A stretch of 64,000 nucleotides of DNA, from contig CM055957.1 in the NCBI GenBank assembly GCA_029490685.1, forward strand, positions 67,107,916 through 67,171,915, given 5' to 3'. Made by a program: the position numbers and the translations under genes. Positions 1-11,209 of this stretch are shown piece after piece (positions within the stretch are counted from its first letter, which is position 1; each line of letters opens with the position of its first letter). Under the pieces are notes generated by a model. That model was not told where the DNA came from and made no database searches. It saw nothing but the letters and a program-made list of their open reading frames with translations. Source of the stretch: Schizonepeta tenuifolia (lineage: Eukaryota > Streptophyta > Magnoliopsida > Lamiales > Lamiaceae).

Positions 1-1052
1 TCATTAGTAAGTCGATGGTGCTTCCGAGCATCTTTCAAGTCGGCTTCCCGTCAAAGATATTGACAAAGGCGATCGGAGTGGCCCTTTGGGATATCCCGCT
101 AGTGGACGGAGAATCGGCCTCGTCTCTTCAATTTTCCGCATCCTCTTGCTCGTCTTCGATGATCATGTTGTGCAAAATAATGCACGTGAACATGATATCT
201 CGAAAATGTCTCGTATACCAGCACCGACCCGGAGCCCGGATGATTCCCCATCTGTCTTGGAGAACTCCAAAAGCCCGCTCTATGTTCTTTCTGGCCGATT
301 CCTGCATATTCTTGAACCTCGCCGTCTTTGGATCAGTTTCTTGAACCTCGTTGTTGGAGTCGGCACAACTAAAAAAGGCATGCCAGATCCACAAATCAGA
401 CGACGCCACAGCTTCCAAAATTAAGGTAGGCACGCCTTGATCGGCACGCGTGTAGGCACCCGCTCACCCTTTTGGGCAGTTCCTCCAAGCCCAATGCATG
501 CAATCCAGGCTTCCGAGCATCTCCGGAAACCCATGCACGCTTCGTGCATTTGGAGCAGACGAGCGGTGTCGGCAGCGTTTGGCTTTCTCAAGTATCACTC
601 GTCGAAGAGGTCGATCATTGCTCGGCAAAATTTTCGGAGGCAAAGCCGGCCCGTACTATCTCCGATTTTCAGGTACTCGTCGAATACATCCGCAGCACCA
701 CCGGTGCCAGTTGTCGCACCGCCATCGTACATTTTTGCACCGACGTCAGCCCCTATCGGCCAAGTGCATCTTGTCGATGCGTGACGAAGTGGACGTTGTC
801 CTCCAACGTCTTGCAGATGCGCAAGAACATATGCTTATGCATCCGGAAACAGCGTCGGAAAAAGTGTTCGTCGTAGGTCGGGTTGTCGGCGAAGTAGTCG
901 GCGTGTAGGAGCGCACACGTCACTTCATGGTCGTGGTCGACGAACGACCTCGCCCTCTTCTTCTTCTTCTTCTTCTTCTTCTTCTTCTTCTTCTTCTTCT
1001 TCTTCTTCTCCGCTAAGTGTGCATGGAGGGCTCGTTCCACGTCCGCCATCAT
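1..1052 (-). pseudogene. Broken PIF/Harbinger (HARBI1/ALP1-like) transposase
   Basis: Transposase of the DDE_4 nuclease family, which cuts and pastes Harbinger DNA. Reading leftward from 1052, the N-terminal part has the typical R-R-C-F-R-M-H-K/F-L-R-I stretch. The middle has L-D-C-M-H-W-A-W-R-N-C (first catalytic Asp), then S-S-D-L-W-I-W-H-A-F-F (second Asp). The C-terminal part has the Q-E-S-A-R-K/E-R-A-F-G-V-L-Q block, which holds the catalytic Glu, and I-I-L-H-N-M-I-I-E-D. It is not functional: stops and frame changes separate the blocks (ORF pieces at 753-1052 and 128-433). The 60 or so residues normally between H-A-F-F and the Q-E-S-A-R block, including the Y-L-A-D-G-I-Y-P motif, are missing. 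A (TTC)n expansion has put a poly-Lys run near the N-terminus. The end of the gene runs off the window. Confidence 0.75.
955..1009. repeat. (TTC)n microsatellite
   Basis: About 18 uninterrupted TTC/GAA units inside the transposase relic, read there as poly-lysine. A family-typical transposase has no such run, so it is probably a later expansion. Confidence 0.9.
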
Positions 1053-1412
1053 CTCCAGTACCTAGTTGTCGGTGCCGGTCTCGACATATTCCACCGACGA
1101 AGATGACATGCTCGTGAAGATATTTTTTGAAAGTTAAATTTGAGAGAGAAAGAGATTGTATTTTTTTTGGTGGGATTAATGAGGGATGAGAGATTGAATT
1201 TATAGTGGAGGAAAAGAATTAAAATTATATTTTCCGTTAGGCACGTGTAAAACACGCCTTTAATTTTTTTTTTTGCAATATTGGCGCGTGCAAGCCACGC
1301 ACTGACATCGAGCCAGTCTCGAGCTCGTCGGGCTTGCAACACGGGTGTCTCCAGCGCGAGGGATCTCGAAACCCCTTGGAGACAAGGCTTGGAGACCGCG
1401 TTGCAGGCAGCC

Positions 1413-1736
1413 TTAGAGAACTACTAGTGGCAATCATGGAGAATAGCTTTAGTATTTTTAATGTAATGTTAACATTCAACATGAAAAAGATTGATTATTT
1501 TTCCAAGAAAATTTGAAAAGACAAACTCAGATACATGAGATATGTGCGAGGAGCACATTTGCTCCACTTTTGAGTTTTGGAAAGTTGAGAGCTGCGTTTA
1601 GTTGAACCAGATAAATAGTTTGAAGGCCATATTAAATTTCATTGAGTCTAGGAAGAATGTGTACACATAATTAACCACTATAAATGTAAATAGTAATAAA
1701 TAGAGTTTAATATTAATATTGCAAAAATTCTTTGTA
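1413..1736. other. Downstream flank of the kinase gene, no gene seen
   Basis: About 320 AT-rich bases between the Harbinger end and the kinase stop codon. It should hold the 3' UTR and poly(A) site of the kinase. No coding or repeat feature stands out. Confidence 0.5.
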
Positions 1737-4700
1737 CTAGTAATAGTCGACATGGTTGTCTTGATTAGGTACAACATCTCTCGTAAATGGTGGAGGAATA
1801 AAAGGTGGAGATGCACATCGCAAGAGCGCCCAATTGACTCCATGGAAGAACGGGTGCTTCTTGATGGCCGACGAGCCCATGGTCGAACCCATCCGTCGGG
1901 CAGGGTCCTTCACAAGCAATTGAGACATCAAGTCCTTGGCCGTGCTTGGTATGGCCGGCTCCTTAGGGAACTCGAGCGCCCGAGCCATAATATTCGCCAA
2001 AGTTATCTCATGGTCCATCCCACGGAAAGGCGTCACTCCATAGAATAACTCATAAATAAATATCCCCAACGTCCACCAATCTACCGCACTACCATGCCCT
2101 TCCCCAGAGACTATCTCTGGGGCCAAGTACTCGTGGGTCCCAACAAATGACATTGAACGGATATCTATGGGTTCGGCCACGAACGCGGGTCCTGCACGGT
2201 GGTCCGACTTCTTTTTCCGCCTGCGCGTAGGGTTGAAACACGACATGGCCGGCACTATGCAATTTGGGAGGATGCAAGAGGTGGAGCGGAATAGTTGAGC
2301 TTCGACGATGGTGTACTCACTTAATGGCGGTGCACCACCATTTGACTGATTTTGGCTTGATATAACTTGAGCCGGGGTCGATGTTGAGTCATCACACATC
2401 AAAGAGAGATCGAAATCGGTCAACATTATATGACCGTCGGATCGTACCAATACATTCTCCGGCTTAAGATCGCGATATACAATGCCCATCATGTGAATGT
2501 ACTCCAAAGCTGCCACAACTTCAGATGCATAAAACCTGATTAAATAACATGGCATCAAAACATTGATCAAGTATGATGAAAGTTACAACAAAGTTAAAAA
2601 AAACTCTATACACTCAACTAAAATAGTGCAGAATAATACTACTGGTCATGAAACACAAAGCACGAAATCCGGGAGACAAGGATGTCCTAACCATGTTATA
2701 CACGATCATAAAATTAAGGATGAATGGATATGAAAATATTTTATAATTAAGTCAATCATGTAATAAATCGTACTAAGAGGAATGGGCCAATGACGACCCC
2801 CCACCCCCTGAATCGAAAACTAGCTTTTAGTAATTCCCATGCAACAGAAAAGATAAAGGAGCTTTGGGGGTTCCTTTGCCCCATTTGTTTCTCTAAAATT
2901 CAACATTTTGTACTGATATTATTCGAGTGTTGTTGTCTTTTCATTGTTGTTTTCAAGAAATGGATAATTGAATGAGGAAAATATACATTATCAAAAAAAT
3001 AAACCGATGAATTGCGATGTACCATATTTTTGAAATTTTAATTAAGACGTTGAATTCAAGTAGCATATTATATACTACGAATTATGAACAGTCTCTCTCG
3101 TCCATCAAACAAAAAGATTATTACGATAAGAAAAAGGAGAGATTATAGTGGCCGAAATGTAGAAGAGTCATTCTTACTACAGTACTTGGAATGGATCATT
3201 TAAATTAACGCATCTCTGAAAATGAAAATTGAATGTGAAGTTTCATATCAGAAGTAAACACAAAAGAATAGATTTGATAACTCATTTGAATTCGTAATTT
3301 AATTACGCATGGTCTTCTTATTAGCCTAATTCACCAACATCATCAAGGAACAATATCAAATATCCAATCACGCAGGGGGCACATTTTAATTTCTCTAAAC
3401 TTATGGAGTGCCCAGATAATTATGGAAAAATATTCCAAGAAAGGAATGGAAGGGGGGATATTACGGAATCCCCCTAAATTCCGCAAAAGTTAGCAAGACA
3501 CGTTTCACTGGATTTTGTGGCCCTTTCCCCTCCTTTCAAGGATCTTTCGTACTTTATATATTATATATATATGGACAAAATAGAAAATTCAATTCTATTT
3601 TACCATTAAATTTTAATTGATATCATGGTCAAATACAATTCTCTTCACAAACTAATTAACAATTCACATATTGAAATATTAAGAATTTAATGTAACTTTA
3701 ATAAAAGTAGAATTAATACACACAATATCAAAAAATAAATTCACCCAGACTACGTGAGCTGGGTGCAAGTTAATGGGTCCAACCATAATAAGTAAATATT
3801 CCAACTAAAGTAATTGATAATCAGTAAATAGTGACTTAACTACTTTGAGCTGGCTACCCACTTTAAATAGCTTCTCTTTGATACAATGAGGTCCAAAAGA
3901 AAATAAATTATCATCAAAAGCATTTATAATTACTTGTAACCAAAACGTACTTGGACAAAGTATGACTCCCACCACTTTAAACTTAAAGTAGTTATAAGAT
4001 CTATTTACGAGCTAGTGTAATTGAGATAAACAGTCATGTCTTTTCGAATCAAAAAGTAAAGAAAACAGATAGTACTAACTCAAGTAAGTATTCTTGGCTG
4101 ATGTGAAATGCAAATAATCAACTCATAAATTAGGAAGGATTATTTGACGCGGACAAGTAATTAACGACCGATTACGTGGCTTCCATCACGTGAGATAATA
4201 ATATCAAATAATAGTAGTACTAATTAGGGGCGATCAGATTTACCCGTCAGTTGTGACCATTCTGGTTCACCCTACTCTTCTCTGCCGTTTCTCGCTCTAC
4301 TACTCTACTCTACTCACCAGTAAATTTCTGTTTTCTCTCACTAAACGTTCACCAGAACAGACAGAGTTAGCCACTGTCATGGTCCCACAAGTGGTGGGCC
4401 CCCAATTACTCGTATGTCACATCAATGAAATTAATCAAATACTACTCCCTCCATCCACTAAACATCTCCCCATTTGGAATTCGACATGGAAAATAAGAAA
4501 ATTGATAAAGTTGTTTTGAGTGGTATAAAAGTAACAATGTAGGGGTAGTGGTAAAATGACAAAAAATAGTGGTTTTGACAAAAAAATGGTGGTATTGGCA
4601 AAAAGTAAGAATAAAATTGTTGTGTTGACCAAAAAGTAAGAATAAAGTTGTGGTGAGGTGGGACCTTCAATGGCAAAGGATAGTAAATAAAGAAAAAGTA

Positions 4701-6567
4701 GAAGGGTAAAATTGTACAAAAAAATAAGTAAGGAATTATTTCATGGATAAAAAAATATGGATAAGTAGGGAGTTGTTTCGTGGACGGAGGGAGTATCAAA
4801 TAAAGTGTATATAGGGGTGTTCGCAGTCTGGTTTAGTGCGGTTTGATACTAAACTCAAATCAAATTGTAAAATACGGTTTGGTAATTTTTTTGGAACCAA
4901 ATCGAACTGATTAAATAGTAAAACCAAACCAAATTGTAACAATACGGTTTGGTGCGGTTTGGTTTACGATTAATCAGATTTTTCATTTTCTTCGTAATAA
5001 AAATAAAATGAATTAAATAAAGTTGTTATCATGATCATATACATTTTACTCTTTTGTTAGAATAAATATATTAGGAGTCTATGATAACATTATTTAGCTA
5101 AATAGTAAATCATAATAAAATAATTTCACATGTTGTACTTTTTCTATCGAAAACAGTTTGAATTTGAAAAGGATATAAAAGAAAAGAAAACAAATAAAAA
5201 TTCGTACTTTGAATTCAAAGGTGAAGATAAACCATTGTAACAATTTATTGAAAATGTATAGTAGATTGTAGAGTTTAATGATTCTAAATTGTACGATTTC
5301 ATTAATTAAATTTGTATAACATTTAGATATGACATGCAATCAAGAAAATCTCTATTTCTTCACATAATAAATAAATGATAATATTAATATCATTATATCA
5401 AATACGGTTTGGTTTGAATTTTCTTAAAAACCAAACCTAAACCATAAACCATAATTTTTGAAAAATCTAAACTAAATTATATATTTTAAACTAAAAAACC
5501 GAATCAAACCGTAAATTACAATTTGGTTCAATTTAATTTACGGTTTAAACCAAACTTTGAACACTATACTCTTACTCTCGGAAAACCCTCCTCTCCTCCC
5601 TCTTTACTTATTTTGAGAAACCCTCCCGGCCACGTCAGCTTTTTCCTACTTCAATTTTACCACTATGATTAAGCAACAGACTGGTTAGAGACGTGCGTGA
5701 TTATAAGTATAATAATGATCTATTTAAGTAAAGTACTCGTATATACTTATATAGCGACTAAACATTTTGCAGTAAACAGTTCCACAAATTTTTTACTAAT
5801 GAATAGGAATTATTTGGAGATAAAATCTTCTAATCCATGACTGACTGCACATGTAGGATTTCGTGTTCGAATTGTCTTGTAATGGAAATGGAAGAAGCAT
5901 TAATTGTAAATTAACGACTTCGTGATCGTGTAATGCATGCAAAAGTGCGACATGATGACGGAACAATTAATTTGAGTGTCTGACGACGGAGTCGGAGATG
6001 GTGGCGGAATTGTAAAATTGCGCACCTGACGGCGGAGTCGGGGAAGCGTTTATACGGCTGACGCTGGCGGAGGACGTGAAGGTCGCCGCCGGGGCAGAAC
6101 TCCGTCAGCAGGCACGACCACTTGGGCGAGTCCACGGCGGCGTAAAGCGTGGGCAGAAACGGGTGGTCCAACATTTCGAGAATGTCCCTTTCAGTCCTCG
6201 CTCTCCCTTCCTTGTTACGGCTCGCCAGCTCCTTCTTGTCCATCACCTTAGCCGCGAACACCGCCGCCTTCGGTGCGTCGGCGGCGGGGAGAGGCGGCGC
6301 CTTCACTTCCGCCAAGTACACGGAGCCGATGTCGCCGGCGCCGAGGCGGTGGAGGAAGCGGAGGTCGGAGATGGAGAGGGATGGGAAGCGGCGGACGGAG
6401 TCCCAGCATGGGTCGCCGGAGGGTGCGGCGGTGGGGAGGGCGGTGGAGGATGTCCAGTCAGAGCCGGAGCTGGTGGAGCGGTGGATGTCCGTAGCGGTGG
6501 TGGTGGTTGTTGAGTTGAAGCTCATACTGTCAAGGTCGTTGGCTATGTCATCCGCGGACGCCTCCAT
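1737..6567 (-). CDS. PID2: PINOID2-like AGC-VIII serine/threonine protein kinase (two exons)
   Basis: Exon 1 is 6567-6026 and exon 2 is 2535-1737. They are joined over a GT...AG intron (donor 6025-6024, acceptor AG 2537-2536, phase 2) to give 446 residues. Plant AGC-VIII kinases phosphorylate PIN auxin efflux carriers at the plasma membrane and set auxin flow. Visible features: a Ser/Thr-rich N-terminus (1-50); Gly-rich loop GAGDIGSVYL (76-85); ATP-binding Lys107; catalytic YRDLKPEN (201-208); DFD at 221-223 in place of DFG, the AGC-VIII signature; a 70-80-residue insertion (about 227-302) with the basic run TRRRKKK, known in this family as a membrane-targeting region; activation segment GTHEYLAPE (313-321); DWWTLGIF; C-terminus ending VDYY with no PIF-type hydrophobic motif. 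I chose the ATG at 6567 because the upstream in-frame extension to 6768 is low-complexity and spans the (GA)n leader. PINOID2 fits better than PINOID or WAG from the insertion and C-terminal text, but this is from memory of the family. All catalytic residues are intact. Confidence 0.85.
4445..4793. mobile_element. Stowaway/mariner-type MITE in the kinase intron
   Basis: Inverted ends CTCCCTCCATCCACTAAACA and, reading inward from the right, CTCCCTCCGTCCACGAAACA, flanked by TA at 4443-4444 and 4794-4795. At 349 bp it has no real coding capacity. The right ~100 bp closely resemble the terminus at 26408 of mariner-like element 1, so it is probably a non-autonomous relative. Confidence 0.9.
4812..5566. 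mobile_element. hAT-type MITE in the kinase intron
   Basis: Begins TAGGGGTGTTCGCAGTCTGG and ends as the inverted counterpart (reading inward TAGTGTTCAAAGTTTGGTTT). The arms are rich in GGTTTGGTTT/AAACCAAACC. No clear 8-bp target duplication remains. The interior is AT-rich and non-coding. It sits 18 bp from the previous MITE. Confidence 0.65.
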
Positions 6568-8044
6568 TTGCCGCTGGCCCACTTCTCTCACCGGCGTGTG
6601 TGTGTGTTGAGAGAGAGAGAGAGAGAGAGAGAGAGGGATTTGAAGAGACGGAGATTGGGCGATGAAGATTTTAATTGGGAAGGGAACGTAAGATTGGCAG
6701 TATTTGAGGGTTATTATTGACGATTCAGTACAAGTGTAGAATGTAGGCCGGTGCATTGGGCCAGACATGGACTTTAATTAATTTGTGTTGGTATACTTAC
6801 TTCTCCTAAAAATTAAATTTCAGTGTTAGTATCAACTGTACATAATTTTGTGCCATTTATATACTTTTGGGCAATAAATACAGTGTCTTGCGATAATACA
6901 GACAAAACTGATTTTGCGTAGATTAATTTTTATGAACATCCGAAACGATTAATTATCATTTTAAGAATTTTGACCTAATTTGTAATTTCAATGTCCTATG
7001 TAAATGTCACGAACAACTATCCAAGCTTTTCATCTTTTTTACAATTTAAATTCGTCTTAATTTTTCATAGAACCAAAATTCGTCTTAATTTAAGTTTGAG
7101 CCTTTGATTCTAGGAATTAAAAATTGGGCATAGACGGATCGAAGAGAGGAATATTTGACTTATAAATAATGTCCAAAACTTAGTGAGGGTGATGAATTAT
7201 ATTGAATCAATTTCAAGCAGCTGCCATTAAATTGATGTTGAAATATGTATGTCGATCATTAGTAAGCAGAAGATGTCGACTCATACACCAAAATATTCTT
7301 TTTTTCAATTCGTCAATGCTCTGTCTTCTAGAATGAATGATAATTTTGAATAGATAAAAAAATTTGGACGAGGTTTTTTTGCCAAAAAAATGAAAAATTG
7401 GATTCTCTTGTTTCCAATGTTTTGACAGTCGTATAGAAATTATTCGGCAATTCGGATTTCCTACTCCCAATTTGTATTTCATTATATATTTCTTTCATTA
7501 ATTGAACGGCATATAATATTGACTATGATTTATTTTACCCAAGTATCAAAAATCTGACGAATGGAATAGGGGATGAAATACGATAGGGAATAGAGGATCC
7601 AAATTTATTACTTGGGTCAAAATTGATAAATTAAATGACAGTTTTCTCTAAAAACATAAAACTTTTATTTAATACTATTGATTGTTTTTTTAAAACAAAT
7701 ACTAGTATTAATTGTTTCAAAAACATTTTTATTTAATAGTATTAATTAATTGTTTCAAAATGGCGGTTTTGAAGTTTTGAACTTTTTTTTAATATTCTTA
7801 ATTACTGATTAGAGGCATTAATTAGTAGTATAATAATGGTAACTAGAGTTATGCTAGTCCTTTTTACCTTTTTTTTCAATACGATTTTCTTAGTTTTTTT
7901 AATGAGGCGACGTTTAATTCCGAACTATCTAAAATATGTTTTTCTTAATTTATTTAATTTATCCAAATCTATATTTTATGAGTATTCGAACTCTCTGATA
8001 AACAGATTGATTCATAAAGATTATTATTAGGAGCAGCACTCTGG
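6568..8044. other. Kinase 5' leader and upstream region
   Basis: Holds the presumed 5' UTR, with a (GA)n tract just before the start codon, and the promoter of the leftward kinase gene, then AT-rich intergenic DNA. Short ORFs here look random. I could not pick out a convincing TATA box or auxin-response element. Confidence 0.4.
6609..6636. repeat. (GA)n microsatellite in the kinase 5' leader
   Basis: About 14 GA units, read as (CT)n on the gene strand, some 40 bp upstream of the chosen ATG. CT-rich 5' leaders are common in plant genes, which supports placing the start at 6567 rather than at the upstream in-frame ATG. Confidence 0.85.
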
Positions 8045-8345
8045 TCTATTGCAGCTCACATGTGACTGGATCGGATCGGGTTGACCCGGTCAATCTGAAT
8101 TTGACCCATTGATCCGGTCAACTTCTTTTCTCAATTTTTTTTTTAAATTTCAGTTTTTTAATGTTTTATTTATTTATTTTTTTACGGCCCCGCCTCCAGC
8201 TCCGATTTTACGGCTACGCCTTCGCTCCGATTACTAATATAAGGATAATCGTCGGGCAACAATTAAGACTTTTTCGACTCCCCTCGCTCGAATCTTGTCC
8301 AAAGAAGAAGCGACAAACAAAAAAAACAAAGACTCAAACAAAAAA
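8045..8345 (+). repeat. Dispersed repeat, copy 1 (partner at 36650-37010)
   Basis: Shares with 36650-37010 an ordered series of blocks: GGTTGACC/CCGGTCAA motifs, a T-rich run, CTCCGATTTTACGGCT, 'GCCTTCGCTCCGATTAC', 'ATATAAGGATAATCG', 'CTCCCCTCGCTCGAATCTTG' and AAAGAAGAAGCG. This copy lacks a ~25-bp segment present in the other. Class unknown; no inverted ends were found. Confidence 0.65.
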
Positions 8346-9214
8346 TAAAGGTGAGAAAAAATGTGGAATTAAAAAAAAATTGAAATAAAAGCTGAAAATG
8401 AAATAAGAATTTTCTTTTAGTCATTGGTTATTTATCGAAAAAAATCATTATTTTTGTTGTATACTAAAATAATTGGACGAGCAAGAGGAATTCTCACAAT
8501 CCTTTTATTTATACAAAAATAACTTATTAATTTCTTTTTGGGGTTAGTAAGTTCGTGTATTTGTTATTAAAATATTATTCGACGAAAATTTTGTTCAAAA
8601 AAATTGTCTGTGAAACAAATAATATTATAAATTATTACATGTAAAAGAGTTAGAATAATTTATTTTCTACTCCTATAATTAAATTTTTATGTATATTTGA
8701 ATGAACGTCGTATTGCAATTTATATGGTAAAATAAGGGCCTATTTCTTTGTTTCGCCCCGGGCCCAACTTGCGTCAGGACCGGCCCTGACTACAGTGATA
8801 AAGTATAATCTAGAAACGTATATACGGGTTATATATGTATAATAATATGAACATAACTTAGCATTTTATTTTCATTTATTTATTAGAAAATTAGTTTTTT
8901 TTAAGGGATTTAAGAAGATGGATGGGACTCGCTCTCAAAAATTTAATGGCATTTATAGATTCTGAACTTCACTTATTATGGGATGTAGGCACAACATTTC
9001 TGTACCATGTACTTGAACAACACAGTACACTTATCTGAACTTTTTGCCATTTGTTTACTTGTACATCTAAATATAAATTTAGGACGACTAATTATTTGAC
9101 ATATAGAGGTGTTAGCGGGCCGGGTTTGAACTCGAGAACCTTTCGGTCTTAGTCAGTCCAATCTACCATTTGGTCATTCTTAAGAGAATATGAAATTTTG
9201 TATGCATAAAGAGT
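8346..9214. other. AT-rich intergenic DNA
   Basis: No gene or clear element. The short GC-rich segment 8745-8790 (CGCCCCGGGCCC ... GGACCGGCCCTGA) looks like one end of a common plant repeat, but I found no partner end. Confidence 0.4.
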
Positions 9215-9404
9215 CAAAGGCGGATCAACAGGCCCGACAACCCCGACGATCACCCGTGCAATTTTTTTTGTAATTATATTTAGGTTGAATTTTTTACTTT
9301 TTCCCCCACATATACATGTATAATTATTAGTTCACCCGTCCAGATTTATGACAAAATACAGAAATATAATCTCGCCCTGTCAGTTTTACTAAACTCCGCC
9401 TCTG
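9215..9404. repeat. Small MITE-like repeat
   Basis: Left end CAAAGGCGGATC and right end, reading inward, CAGAGGCGGAGT form an imperfect ~11-bp inverted repeat around ~165 bp of AT-rich sequence. No target duplication is visible. The ends recall the GGGGCGGAGCC ends at 22171 and 25077. Tentative. Confidence 0.35.
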
Positions 9405-9730
9405 TAAGTTTAGGGTTTATAATCTCTCACATTCTTTTATGTTAAGAAAAAAGAGTTATGTTTGCGATAAATAGAATCCCGCCGATTTTGATTTTAAAAT
9501 ACACATTATCTTTTTTTTAGCAGATTAACATTTCCATTTTATAGTAAAGATAACTTTTTTTATCTTCAAATGTTTCTAGGCGAGTGATCAATATAACTCA
9601 ACCTCTCATAGAATTTTATGTCAGAAGAGCTCATATTGTGATCTAATTTAATTCAAAATATATTTTTCATCTTTGAAACTCATTACATACTATATTTTAT
9701 ACAGAGTATACACAGAGAAAAAAATATATA

Positions 9731-9988
9731 CTCCCTCCGTCTACAATGTCATTATCACTTTTGTCACTTTGGTCCGTCTACAATATTTTTGTCACTTCTC
9801 TCATTTACAGTAATAGGGTTCACATAATGTATTATAGTTAACCTTATATTTTTTACTATTCCACTTACATTTACAGCAACAGGGTTTACATAATACAATA
9901 ATACTCACTAATATCAACTACACTATCTAACACTTTTTAAAACTCTGCGTCATTCACAAAGTGACAATAATATTATGAACGGAGGGAA
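9731..9988. mobile_element. Stowaway/mariner-type MITE
   Basis: Left end CTCCCTCCGTCTACAATGTC; right end ends GAACGGAGGGAA; TA at 9729-9730 and 9989-9990. It has 258 bp and no coding capacity. Internal GTCACTT/AAGTGAC blocks are also inverted. Confidence 0.85.
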
Positions 9989-10131
9989 TATATATCTCGT
10001 ATTTACTGGAACAAAGGTTTGTGTTATTCATCAAAAGGCCCAGTAATCACTCGAGGCCTTTTTTGTAATAGCCCAATATTTAAGCCCAATGGATTGTTAT
10101 CCATGCTCAATTCTTGTATCTCAAAAACAAA

Positions 10132-11056
10132 GGGTAATTTTAAATATAGTCCCCATTTCTTTCACTATAGCCTTCTATTTAAATTAATAATTATAATAAT
10201 GTTTAGTGTTCTATTTTACCCTTAGTCTCAATTTATTTCATAGCCCCGCGCAAACCTTTCTCCCTCTTTCATAGACTGTGAAAATGTCAATTATTTCGTG
10301 TTCTGTAAATTAAGAATCTCATAACCACCTTCATTAATTTGCCAACCTTCCGATTCAATGTCAAAGTTCCGTTCAAAGGGAAAGATCTCTGCAGGTGGGA
10401 GCGCAAGAGAGAGAGAAAACCTTACTAGTGGTCGAAACTTGCCTCCAGCTACTAGTTGAGCTCTCTGATTCCGTACATATAGATAATTGCAGAAGGCTGG
10501 TAGATAGTTCTCAGTGTAAAACCATTCATTTGTATAATGATCGGTGCCGCCTGAGATATTCCATGATGTTTCTTGATTTTTTGAGATCTTTTTCCAACAC
10601 ACTCTCCATGTTGAGGGAGGTGTCAGGTGTGCGAAGTTTGTGCGGGCAGAAAAAGAGGGTTTGGAGTGGGAGGTGGAGACTGTCGACGGTGAAATCTCTA
10701 CCGTCTACAGGGCTTTGCTGTTAGTTACAGTTAGATCGAGGCCGTGATATTGTTTGGTAGTTGGCTCGTGGTTGCTTCGAGATCCATTTCCTCAACCATG
10801 GGTTTCCATAGCCAAACTTGACTGTTCCTTTTACAGTTTTTGTTCATTGAAAGAGGAAAAGATAATGTTGCAGGTTTCATGTGGCTATGGAGCAAAAGAG
10901 GCCAATATTATTTTATGTTGGGGCTATGAACTTTTTTTATTAGAATTTTAAATTAGTGGTTATTAAGGGTATAATAGTAAACTTAATATTTTAATTTATT
11001 ATTAATTTAATTAGGGGCTATAATAATAGAAAATGAGGTTATATTTAAACTTATCC
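10132..11056. mobile_element. Mutator-like element with long inverted ends (MULE 1)
   Basis: The left ~90 bp, from GGGTAATTTTAAATATAGTC, are an imperfect inverted copy of the right ~90 bp, which read inward from 11056 as GGATAAGTTTAAATATAACC. Both run on through a TATAGCC block and an AT-rich tract to a ..TTACCCTTA/..TACCCTTA motif. The flanks AAAAACAAA and AAAATAAAA could be a degraded 9-bp duplication (7 of 9). The 0.7-kb interior is less AT-rich than the ends. Confidence 0.65.
10291..10602 (-). other. Unrecognised 103-codon ORF inside MULE 1
   Basis: An open frame on the minus strand in the less AT-rich interior of MULE 1. The predicted product has no motif I recognise: mixed polar text with an F-C-N-Y-L-Y-V-R-N segment and a hydrophobic S-L-S-L-A-L-P-P segment. 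It could be a captured host gene fragment (Pack-MULE) or chance. No transposase motif is seen. I assign no function. Confidence 0.25.
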
Positions 11057-11094
11057 AAAATAAAATTCATACATACCCTAAAAAAAAGATAAAA

Positions 11095-11182
11095 GGGAAT
11101 TAGTCGAATATAGCCACTTAGCAAAAGGAAAGACCATAAAAGGCCACAAATTTTAAAACGAGCAGATATAGCCATTCTTACG
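11095..11182 (+). repeat. Left terminal inverted repeat of MULE 2
   Basis: Imperfect inverted match to 16030-16122, including AATATAGCCAC near the tip and CCACAAATTTTAAAA further in. Confidence 0.85.
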
Positions 11183-11209
11183 GATATACCCTTCTTACTT
11201 ATTTATGAA

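Larger units (their letters stand above)
1..1412 (-). mobile_element. PIF/Harbinger DNA transposon, partial (Harbinger A)
   Basis: This is the right part of a PIF/Harbinger-type element whose left end lies outside the window. The right terminus reads inward GGCTGCCTGCAACGCGG and is followed by TTA at 1413-1415, the usual 3-bp Harbinger target. The segment 1230-1330, with CACGCC-type short palindromes, an A/T run and 'GTCTCGAG' motifs, closely resembles the right subterminal region of the element at 22437-24162, so the two belong to one family. It carries a broken transposase reading leftward. The superfamily call is firm from the transposase; the exact terminus rests on the similarity to the second copy. 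Confidence 0.75.
2536..6025 (-). other. Single long intron of the kinase gene
   Basis: A 3,490-bp AT-rich phase-2 intron between the VR and FYASEV codons. It contains two MITEs (4445-4793 and 4812-5566). Outside them I see no coding sequence. The exon junction restores an unbroken kinase frame, which supports the splice sites. Confidence 0.85.

Noticed and set aside
753..1052. Poly-lysine protein with ~18 consecutive Lys
   Set aside because: The Lys run is a (TTC)n microsatellite inside a decayed Harbinger transposase, not a real basic domain.
4435..4799. Two hydrophobic minus-strand ORFs
   Set aside because: They lie entirely within the Stowaway MITE and are chance frames.
6076..6610. Plus-strand ORFs of 73-153 codons over kinase exon 1
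   Set aside because: They are antisense shadows of the GC-rich exon.
6568..6768. N-terminal extension of the kinase by 67 residues to an upstream in-frame ATG
   Set aside because: The extension crosses a (GA)n tract, is low-complexity and unlike AGC-VIII N-termini; the ATG at 6567 is more likely.
8745..8790. GC-rich GGGCCC/CCGGCC segment as a regulatory site
   Set aside because: It looks like one end of a common plant repeat; no partner end or function could be supported.
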